64,000 bases of DNA from Phoronis australis. Lineage: Eukaryota > Phoronida > Phoronidae. The DNA is taken from the NCBI GenBank assembly GCA_002633005.1, contig NMRA01000181.1:446959-510958 (forward strand), written 5' to 3'. Of this stretch, positions 23,401-35,400 are shown one piece after another. The position numbers and the translations under genes were made by a program. Within the stretch, counting starts at the first letter, position 1; every line of letters begins with the position of its first letter. The notes below the pieces were generated by a model, which saw only the letters and a program-made list of their open reading frames with translations, did not search any database and was not told where the DNA came from.

Positions 23401-26400
23401 ATGGGACGATTTGGTCGTAGAAACGGAAACCGATGGTCATATCGCCGTGCACTTGCACAAAATCTTCTGAAAAGTGGTGCAATATTGGGGGCTTATGGAG
23501 CAGGCGAAGATGATGCACTCAGTGAAGGTAATTTTGAATTCATATATCCATGATTCAATTTTGCGTGTGCAATTAATGTTGATATTGGGAATGTAAAACA
23601 ACAGGTAAAAGTATACCAAAAGCCTATTAAGAGATAATAAAAATAACTTTCTCACCCAGGTGTAAGAAACAAAATAATGTAATGTAATCTTCGGCAACCT
23701 TCAAAATTATAAGCAAAATTACCAAGACCGCGAAAAGGACAAGCCTAGCCTACCCTTTAGGTGTGTTAGACGACAACTGTAGGTAAAGACCAAGAACCAA
23801 AACATCCAATCTATGACACAGAGAGACATATGTTTTTACTTGAATCTTGTTTTTATCGTTCAAGTGGGGCACCAGTGATAAATTAACGCACCTGAACTAG
23901 AATAGGTTAAAATCACCAAACCAGGGTTTATACAGTATCCTTTTCGAGCTGCATTCCGTTGCTGCCAAAGTCGAATTCTTAATCCACCCGCTTTGGTGTT
24001 TCACCTAACATCACCACGCTCATCCAATCTTGAATTGTAGCCGAGTGACCCGAAACTTAGGTCACAGGCAATGCGCACATCTGCCATTGTCAAATTAACA
24101 ATTTTAGGGTTGCGGGGCTCGACATTTGACATGATATTTTCGTACCAAGAATTGTACGATGACACTCATCTTACCTCAAAATCCAACTGCTGCACGTTGG
24201 TTTGGTAATTAACACAATTATGATGGCCTAGCAAACACAGCAGAATTAATGAGGAACACATTACTGCAACTTAAAAACAAACATTTTAGGCTGTAAAAGT
24301 CCCATTCCTTTCCAATTTTCCAAATTCAAAAACCTAATCACGTGTGCTTTTCACGAACTATTTAAATACGTTATTTACAAACTTTAAAAACGAAAAATAC
24401 TATTGTCTCCCCTAACGTGTGTATGATGATCTCATTATCTAGAGAACGATAACATCAGCAGCCTCAGATGATTTCATTAACCACAACAGCATGGTGTCTT
24501 TGATCTGAACCGGCAGATTATGTGGCGCGCAAATCAGTCGAGTTGTCAAATCTCGACCGGTTAGGGTGTCCACGTGGGGTTCTTTGTATGACTTCCTTGG
24601 GGTTTAACTTACCATTTTCATGCTCATCCAATCTTGAATTGGTGCCGAATGAGCTGGCAGCTTAAGTCACAGACAATGCGTACACCAGTCATCATCAAAT
24701 TCACAACTTTAGGGTTGCGGTGCTCGACATTTGGCATATTTTGCCCCACCCAAGCAATATATACTAACCCGTTTCGCTCTGTGCACCTTACAAAAAGAGT
24801 AGAGTTTCCTGTTTCAATAGTAATGAATTTATAAACGAAGTCACGACAAATGCTTATTTCAATATTAGCTATAGTGTTCATAATACCAGTCTCTGGCCAT
24901 TGTACCGTTAAGAATCATATTAAAATGAAGTTTCATCAAAAATTCTTAGAAACTGAGAGTCAAGGATGCATGAGAATACTCTCGTGCACATTCGATTGTT
25001 GACTTCACGGGCAGTCAGGTGACACTACCACGAGAATATTGTGATAAAAGTGCCATGGAAATTGATTTAAATTCTAATTGAGGCTCAGTAAGACGAAGAA
25101 TCTCGAGCACGTCCGTAAGACATCGTTCTTGTCACGCAAGTCTTCGCGGGATATCGCCTTAGGCTCATGCGCCAGCGGAAGAGATGATATCCACATCTTG
25201 CATTTGAACTTGTCGACGGTTCAGTACTGCACAAGCGTGAACAAAGCGGCAACCGAAAACGAAAATGGAATTAAATTTTTTACTCTCATCAACTTGGTCA
25301 AATATTCTTTAGTACCGTGATAATATACCAGCATGTTCATCGAACCATCAGTGACTCTACAACGCTTTAGAGTTGATGACACTTGACTTTCCAACTGCTG
25401 GTGTATTGACCCTTTGGTAATTGGCTCAGTACTCTGCCGCCACGGCAGAATTAATGAAACACAGTACTGGCTGCCTTTGTGTTACTTTCTAGTTTCAGGT
25501 TATCAATTTATGTTTCATAATTATAAAATCTAACCACGCCCGTGTACTTTTCAGGAACTACTCAAACAATACATTTAAAAGAAAAAAACTACTATCGCCC
25601 TCAGGGTTTGCAACCCTGTTTATGTCAATTTCACACCTGATTACTCAAGTTGATATCCAAAGAACGATAATAGGCTATGAGCTAAAGCTGGGTGGTTTCA
25701 TTGATGATGGCGGCGGACTTTAAGGTTAAGAACCGGCCGAGTTGCCCAAACTCGACCGGTGAAAGTGTCAGCATAGGATTCTTTTCACGTGATTGGGGCT
25801 GGCCACCTCTAGAATCGCGATATCGATTGTGCATGTACCCCCTGGGATTATACGGCATCAGTTCAAATTCGGACGAGCGTGGTTATGCTTTTTATCTTCA
25901 CAGCGCTTTGGTTAAAAATTCAACATTGACGAGGAAACAGCGGCGAAATGTCCACTTAAATAAAGTTTGTTTGAATGGTCGATTCCGGGTTGCAATCATA
26001 ATTTTCGATGGGTAAAACTCTTGACGCCCATGAGTAATTAACGTATCAGTGCAATCGCCGTCACTGAGGCAACAACGCCGTCGAGCAACAAGAGGAGAAT
26101 TGAAAAAGCAGCGGCACCAGGAAGGAGAACGTCGCCTTGGCAGCAGGGAGGGGATACCCTAAAATGCGGCCGAAGAAGAAAACCTCCAAATGAAAAATGC
26201 ATTTATTGGATTAGGGTACACTGTAGTAGGCGGGATCGGCTCTGAATCCACAGAACAGACGATGCCCGGAGTTCCTTAGAAGGACCACAAAACACGTTGA
26301 TCAAGCCGTAGACACTAGCGCAGACTGACCCAGGTATTGGACCTGAGCAGAGTCGTCAGAGAAGTGGGCAGACACGTCATGATCAGACATAAAGAGGACA

Positions 26401-29400
26401 CTTTATATCCTTTTGATAATGAGCAATACAAAAGGGCCGGGTTCCTTGGACCCCCTTCTGGATCTGCGCTGTAGCGATGAATCACGTATTCAAACTGCTC
26501 TTTTTCAGGATGAGGAAAACTAACCGTCTCTGTTCCTTAGCCCTCGTAGAGCACGTGCGACCTCAGGGTTGATGGTGCCAGAAAAGTACCGCACTGTTTT
26601 AATTCGATTTCTAAGTTTCAGTATGCATTACGGAATTTTCCTATTCCGTTACAAATGCAGGGCGCTTCAAAAAGCAAATCTCGCACACAACTGTTTGCCG
26701 CTGTTGCAGAAATAGAAGCACAGTGATACTGCTACAGTACTGAGCAAATTAACTCTACTTTAATGAAACTTTCCTACAAGAAGGTCAATGCTGTCAATTT
26801 AATAATTGAATGCGGGTCATTTTAATTTTTCGACTACACAGGGATTTCTTATGCAATCACTAGTGTCTGTGTTATGGAAAGGTGATTATTCCAATGAAAT
26901 GTTATTGACACGCGTGTAGTATACAGTATTAATAAAAACTTGCCTTTTGTCACAGCTGTTAAACATCGCAACCAGCGTTTATTTAAATTGTTGCATGATT
27001 GTGCGCTTCAAACAACGAATGTAATTCTCTTACCTAATTGTTGAGAAGCTAGTAATAGTCATCTGTGTGTTGAATTTATGTCGGAAATTAAATCTGCTAC
27101 CTGAAGAATGAATTGCTTAATGATTTTTTGGCAGTTTCAACGGCAGTACCGCGCCCGAAGCAATTCACAAATAATCACGTCATTTTAAAAAACCTATGGC
27201 CCAATCTTACGCCTCTCTACTCCGATTCCAGCACGACGCACATAATATACGGAGTCGTGTTTGTAGGTCAGTGACCTGAACATAATTATTTATAAGTCAG
27301 CCACTATACGTGTTTAGGATATCAGCGGTGTTGTTACGTTGGACAGCCAGTATATGAACACGAACCCACCATGGAAACGAGATTGGCGATCCAATAGACA
27401 CGAAGCCTCGGTTAAAGCGACAAACACGACTTTGTTTAAAATTGGTATCAAAATATTCTCGAGTCAAATTAGACGTGATTTCTGGACTTGTTAAGAGTGG
27501 CAGGTCGTTCTTGCATGAGATCAGACTCTAGTTGCCGGTCATGGTCTTGAGCAATAACCAACTGGCAGTTCCTTGCGACGGAAACCAAAAATCACGTCTC
27601 ATGAGACTAAGCAACAAGTTGAGACCAATTTTACAGCCGTAATTCTTCTTAGTTTCTTCGAATGAACGTGGGTTTGATAGCCGCTTAAAGAAACTGTTTG
27701 ACATCTTTGGTAAGCCTCGGACGTTTCTTGTGTTACTCTTGTAGACACGTCCGGCCTCTTGGTGGTGAAAGGCATCAACTACAACGTGGAAACGAATGCG
27801 CGTGCGCATCATACGGACAAGTTTGAATTGACCGAGAAGCACTTTGAAGATGACCGCTGGGTGGAGCCCCAGTTGGTTATCAGACGAGGACAGGCATTCA
27901 CCATCTCGTTGACTTTCCAACGACCCTATGACATCAAAACGGACGATATATTGTTAATTTTTGATTTTGGTTTGTATTTTACATTTCATTTCTACTACAT
28001 GAATAGCTGGCATAAACTGTAACAGATGTAAAATTAAATTTTACTTACTTATCTAGAATATTCCGTAATTCTTACTTAATTACAAAGTTACTTACGTTGT
28101 ACTTTATGGCGCCGACGAGTTGGCTGATTTAAATACTAACGAATACATTGACGCAAGTGCTTAGCTCTAAACAAGTCTAGGTTCCTGGCAAAAATATTTT
28201 CAATCTTACCATGTAAAAACACGTCTAACATTTTAACTTGCATACTTCTCAAATGTCAAGACCCAAAAAGAGCAACTATGCATCAACTTCTTACATGCTG
28301 CGATGGAGTAGAATTCGTTGCTTTGATGCTTGTAACGAGTAATTTTTAAGAGCGCTTTTCCGGTCGATTTATGCTATCTAAGGTTGACCACTTTTAACAG
28401 AAGCGTCGTCCGATTAGTGCCAGGTGCGGGGAAACGTCTAAAAAACATCCCGTTTCATGCCAGTTATCAAATTATCTTTCCCAACTCCATAATTAAATAT
28501 ATTGAAATATTACCTCTGCGACTTTTTTGTGCTACTGCGGTAGAATTACACACTTGATGACTACACAATGCAAGCAGTGTCAAGCCTCTGATCACACTAG
28601 ATAACTTACTAACCAACAAGGCCATACTCTAGATTACTTCCATTGCCCCAGGAAATACTCTTTGTTAGTTTATGATCACTCGTTTATATCCAATCCATCA
28701 GTTTCATAAAGTATTTTTCGCACAACATAGTATAATAACGAGTTTATCATGTGTTTCCCCGTTTCACTAGCTAAATCACCAGAAGCAAGACTATTGTTGA
28801 ACAATGATGATCTATTCTTTTATCTAACCATTTTATTTAGCTTCACTCATTTGAAACAGTCACTTCACTGTTTCCATAAGTGTCAACAACGAGTTCACCC
28901 CCTCCTGTCTTTTGAAAGTCCAATCACAAATATGTGGGCAATCATTTCTAAAGTCAGCTGAATGTAAAAACAATGTTTTCAAATGACAGGAGATGAGCCG
29001 AACGAATACAAGGGGTCTAGTGTCCGCTTTCTCGTTTCGGCCGCGGATCTTCCTAAACAGTGGCAAGCAAAGATAACCAGATCAAGCGGAAATACCGTTG
29101 ACGTCGAGGTTGTTTCGCCGCCAAACTGTGCTGTTGGCGAATGGGACTTGCAAGTAGAAACTGTGGTCAAGGCAGCCAACGGGGAGACAAAACGACACCG
29201 ATACCTCCATAATGAAGCGGTGATCATTTTGTTTAATGCTTGGTGTAAAGGTAAGGTGACTGGAGACGTATCCATTGATTTCCTAAACCACTTTAAGGTG
29301 GTGATGGCGTAACATCATGTCTAAATCCCCTAGGTCTCATATTTACGCCAACCTCTAGCCTATTTACATTCGCACGACGCTTAGATAGGCCATTCCTCCG

Positions 29401-32400
29401 ACAATCTTCAGGCGTTAAGCGTTCTTATAGAAGAACTACATTGAATCACGGGTACCTGGTACACTCACGGTGGGCATTTGGATTCTGCTTTTCCTGGTAC
29501 ACGGTCAGGTTTGAAACTGGGACCTTTCGGTTATCAGTCCACCACTCTCTCCACTAAGCCAGCCGGGTCATCCATAAACGTCAAGGGAAATTTACTTTAC
29601 TTGCATGTTCCGTATCGCCTAAGGAGGGGTAGCCAAGTGTCGCTTGGCTGCTTGATAGGCTGACTAAAGCATTCCCGTGTATTTTCACGTGCTTAGCTCC
29701 CTCGGTTTTTTCTTTTAGTGCAGTCTGTTTCGCTGTTGAGTACCCGGATGTTATCCACTCGATGTTGTTGTTTTGACCAAATAGTGCTCTGCTACTCCTA
29801 ATGAAGGGTTGTCTTCTTTGCATTTCTTGTGTTCAACAACCCTGGGTTCCAGTGGTCTTAGGATTTCCCAAATACAGGATTCATTACATTCACAAGAGAT
29901 GTGATAGATGACGTTGCTGTTTTTCCTCATGGCTGTCTTTGGTTTAGGTTCGGTGAGTCGTAGACCCAGAGTGTCTGAGCTATGGTATATCCTTCTAATT
30001 TGGAATTTCTTGCAAACGCGTCCTAGTTTTTTAGAAAGGTAGATCATTGGTTGTGTAGGATCTTCCCTGTTTTCTCCTTTCTTTGTGATCCCATTATCGA
30101 CTAGACGAATTCTTCTGGGTAATCATTTATTTTGAATGTTCGTACCAGGTTATCCATCTCAGAGTGTTGTTGCATTGTATATTTACTTTGACTTTGATGC
30201 TAGACACTTAACACAGCACTTAACCCAGTGGTCTGTTTGGAATTGTAGTCAATGTACCGTACAGTGCAAGTCTTCGCGTAGTAGACTGATGTTTTTAATT
30301 GTCCTCAATTTCTAGTCTCCAGCACTTCTAGGAATGACAGGCTGTTGTCAGTCTCCACTTCCATCATATAGGGAATCATATGGGATGCGCTTTGCTGTTT
30401 GGGTGTTTCAGGAATGCCTTTCGATCATTCGGACGTGGCTGTGAATTTGCCATCAGCATATCGTTTCCACATTTTAGAGGGTGAAGGATAGAGGGCAATT
30501 GAGAACAGGAGTTTGATCACTCTTCCAAAAACGCTGTCACGCTTGAAGGTGACCGGAGAAATGACCAACCGAAACGTCGTGACAATATAGAGTTTGACGT
30601 AAATAGACCAATAGACGTTAGACATGACAGCTAAGTATTCTCAACATTAGCACAATGATCTAAGCTTGAGAAGAAGATTACAGAGACTTAGAAGAAATGT
30701 ATTTTTGTCCGATGCAGTCCCCTGGAATCACGTATTGGTTCTATGAAAATTCGTAGAACTGGTGCGTGAATACCTGTAACACAGCAGCATGGAGACGGGT
30801 GAAACACAACGATATGAGAACTGTGAATATTGTAGCCTAATTAACGGAACGGCAATATTTTGTTGTTTTTACATGCAGTATTCCGATTTTTATCAAGACA
30901 GAATTGTTGCTAATTGTCAAACGTTTGCACATATCATCAAAATCGTGCATCCTATAAAATGAAATTTGTACGACGTACAATTCATAAATAGAGCTAGACA
31001 GAAGACATTATTAATTTTTTGTGATTTGGTTCGTTTGAAGACGATACCGTTTATCTCGACGATGAAATCCTGCGCGAAGAGTACGTTCTGAACGACAGGG
31101 GGCGAGTGTATCAAGGTACAGCCAAGCGAATTGGCGGCAAGCCATGGAACTTTGGACAGGTACGTGTGTAACTTGTTGCACGACAGCATGTCCTAGAGCC
31201 ATGCACGTCAGTCACCATAGTACACTATCTTAATTTGGTGAGAAATTCTGTTCAGTACTTGCCTGTGATACGTTGCTATCAAGAAAACACAAAAGAACTA
31301 TAAACCATACACTGTACATTCTTGAAGGTTGCGTTCTATTTGTAGCTATGCTGGTTTTGTGGTGGCGGTAATTATGACGGTAGTTGCAGCTCGATCTTAA
31401 ACATACGAACCTCCTGACAAGGCTTACAGTTAGCTGTACTTTTACACTTTATTTTTAGTTCGAAGATTTTGTACTGAGATGTGTTCTCTGGCTGATGGAC
31501 AACAAATCGCAGCTGAAGCACAGATTTCGCGGCGACCCCGTAAAAACCGTGCGCAGAATATCAGCTATAGTAAGTCGCAGCAAAGAAAGGTTTATTCACT
31601 TGTGACGTGTTACACGCTATTATTGTCCGTAATAACAGATTGATATTTTTTCTTACCGGCAGCACACTTTATTGACTTTTAAAACGCGCGCACACCAGTG
31701 GGTGAAGTGCGGACGCACAGAGCTATCGTAGCGAGCCTCGTTTTGGAACGCGCCTCCTGTCGGCGTGAATAGGGTCTATGTGCGCGCACCTAGATGGCTC
31801 AAGGCGGTAATGCACAATGCATAGCCTTTAACAAAGCCCGTTTACCCGTTTTTTTAGTAATAAGGTCCACAAACCCAAGAGTTCAAGACCCCCTACATCC
31901 CTACATTTTGAGCTGGTTGCGCGAATGTGGCGAAATTCTGGGTTTTCCTGTGCCCTGGTCCCACCTAACTCAAAATCCTGGATCCGCCCCTGATATGTCA
32001 TATTGTACTTGCCGAGGAATCGGCGCCTGAGTTGCAGACAACATAATATTGGCAATTGTAAACTGAGACAGAACTGTCATATACCCGGTAATTAAAAGTC
32101 CTGTTCTGGATGTTACGACTGAGACCTGGTTGCATGTTAAATGTTAATCACACTGTTGCAGTTTCATAACTTTAAACTATTTTCCGAAAGTTTGATGGTC
32201 GAACCAGCTATCGACATTGACCCACCTTTTGAACTTTCCATGTCAAAGGTCGCTATTGAAGTAGTGCAGGAGGTGAATATGGAAAACATTATTACATGGC
32301 CATATTTCCCTGGACTGATTCAACGCGTATGGGATAAAAACAAAGATAGACCACTGCATTCCTGCTATTCAATATCATTCTTCACATGAACATTCTCACG

Positions 32401-35400
32401 ATGTCGTCACAGTCAACATGGTGAAACATACTTCCCTGAAATTGCCTTTACTGTGTCGCTCAGGTGAATGCCTGTGATGACAACGGTGTCCTGGAAGGAA
32501 ATTGGTCGGGCGAGTACAGTGACGGCATCAAGCCCACCAAGTGGGCAGGAAGTGTCAAGATATTGCACGAATACTGGAAAACTAAACAACCCGTCAAGTA
32601 TGGTCAGTGCTGGGTATTCTCTGGAGTGACCACTACAGGTAATGTACAGACGGACGAGTGCGGTAAAGGCAACGGATGGCTGTTTTCATTAAATGAAACT
32701 CATGAATAAATGTCCAATCTTTCTACAACTGAATAAATTGATGGCAGAAACCAGTTCACTGGCATGGGGACGTCCGTAAGCTAAGATCCGAATGTGATTA
32801 CCTCAGTGCATGACTTTATACAGCGATGCAAAACCGTCGTGTCACCAGTGCCACCTACTAATTTACAAATCGCCCGGATTGTTTGAAGGACTTACGATGC
32901 CCGGCAAAATTGAACTTGAAATGGACCGCTTCGCAAAGCCAGATTTACGATCCCGGGTACAAGTATTCATGTAAGGTTACAATTACGGCAAAATACTTTT
33001 CCAGTCAGTTTCCCAAGTAATTATGATTGCAAGCAGTCTTAGTTGAAACAATGAGATATCATTGTTTAATAAAACTGTTCCATTAATTGTTACTTTTCAT
33101 ACTCTGCTGTTAGAACGTGGAATACTGATAAAAAACGACTAAGACGATTACAATTTCATTCGCAAGACATGGTATCAATTGTGTCGTTGTAGTTTGTCGC
33201 GCCCTTGGTATACCCACTCGGAGCGTAACCAACTTCGCCTCTGCTCACGACTCCGACGGATCGATAACAATCGACTCCTTTTGGACATCTGATATGAAAC
33301 CCGATCCTACTCTGGATGGCGACTCTGTTTGGTAGGTCATAGTTAACAGTTTTACCGCATAGATATCGCGTGGTAAACAGCTTCTATCTTAAAGGGATAT
33401 ATCCAAAAATGAATATCCTAACGTTATGATTTGAGAAGTCACCAATATGATAAACAAACTCCTTAGACCAATGCGACAGCTCATCAGCAACGCGTAGTTA
33501 TAAAGCCAGCCTAGTGGAACCGCGCCATCTGACATCTTCGATCGGTCGATGTGTGTCTGTGACGTGGCAGAAATCGCTACAATGGGGTTATTTCCTTTTT
33601 ACTCACCTAAAAACCACGTGTTAGCCAAATAGTGGAACGCATTCATCAAAAAGTTATTGGTTAAATGTGAAACGACTTCAAGAATTTGGGCAAGATATTT
33701 ACCCGATGTGAATACAAAACGTTCCACAAAGCGCAAAGAAAGTGTTCATGTCGTGGGTCATTCTGAAAAATGACGGGATTATAAAAATTCATTTCATTTA
33801 GGAACTTTCATGTGTGGAACGAATCTTGGATGGCTCGACCAGATCTTCCAGCAGGAATGGGAGGATGGCAAGCGTTTGACGCCACGCCGCAAGAAACTAG
33901 TGATGGTATGCAAGGTTGACCTTTTTAATTAAAACAACCTAGTTAGGCATGCCATTGTTTATAGCTCTCACAGGTACTCGAAAGCATAAATCTTGAAAAA
34001 CGCAGCACAAACTATTTGTTTATAAACACCATTTAGGCCTAAAGGTCATGCAACGACGCCCGAGCATCTAACTGGCATCTGTGAAAGACATGATGGCTCG
34101 AAACCTTTTTAAAGATCAGCAATAACCTATTTTAAGTAGGCTATGCAGGGGCGGATCCAGGATTTTGAGTTAGGGGGGCCAGGGCAAAGGGAAAACCACA
34201 ATTTCGCCACATGCGTGTGCCCAGCCTAAAATGTAGGGATGCAGAGTGGTCTCGGATATTTGGGTTTGTAGACCTCATTACCAAAAAAAAAACGGTAATC
34301 GGGGTTTGTTCAAGGCCTATGCATTGTGCATTCGCTTCCCCAAATGGTATGTGGAAGAATTTTAGGGGGGGGGGGCATGGCCCCCTTGCCCTCCTCCCCC
34401 CCCCCTTAATCAACCACTGCTATGCACACGACCACTGTGCATCTGGCTTTCAAAGACTTCAAAACAAGCGTAAAACTTGGGTGTGACTCAACTATATCGA
34501 TGAGGTTCGCATGTAACATCAAAAGCAGCAACTTGCCATAATTATACATTGACACAACACCAGTAGAATGAATACTAGCCAGGCGTAGTAACTTCTACTA
34601 CAATTCTCTGAATCGATTTCAAATTTCCATTTAATCCACCAATATGTGTAAATGAATTCGACTGCAGCCTGCAAGTACCTTTTTGTATATGCATCTAAAT
34701 TAGTATACCAGACGAGACGGTGTGGTAATCAACCTTTGCAGCTGCATTTTGTATCCCAGGGATTTACTGCGCTGGTCCAGCACCTCTGAATGCCATCAAG
34801 CGAGGCTTGGTGACGTGCCTGTACGACGCACCCTTCATCTTTGCCGAAGTAAACGGCGACCGCGTTCACTGGGTTGAACAGAAGGGAAAGACAGAAAGGT
34901 CAAAGATCATCCAGAGGAATGTGTGGGTGTCGTAAGATCGGATAATGTCATTGTAGTCTGTACTATTGGCCTATGGTCTCAAGGTCTGAGAATAAACTAT
35001 AGTTGCTGAGACAAATATTTTCAGGGAATTTTAACCAGAATTGACATTCATGTTTGGCGTACCTGAGTAGATTCATCGGACAAAAGCAACATAAACTTTA
35101 CGTGAACTGGTCTACATTGGGTTTCAGGTGGGCTTATACAGATAGCAACGGAATTGTAACCTGAGGCGTACAAAAAGAACGTATTTCTGTGCTTCGAAGT
35201 TGTTTTACTTCTTTGGTCTAACAATCACGAGATATAAAACCGCTGTGAAGAGATAGCACTGCATCTATAAAGCAGAAAATAATGGGTGTCTTCAACTAAA
35301 AGAGGAAATAATTCAAAACCAGCAGGGAAATCTAATTTGGAAATATATGTACGACTGACAATGTTATATTTCGCGTGATTTTCAAAATAAAATGAATTTT

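Noticed and set aside
32861-32975. Open stretch reading [17 protein letters not shown] between transglutaminase exons 6 and 7
   Set aside because: It has no place in the transglutaminase fold; exons 6 and 7 join in phase across it at the correct family position.
34141-34486. Frames on both strands around 34141-34486 and at 31794-32055
   Set aside because: Translations of family A MITE copies in opposite orientation.
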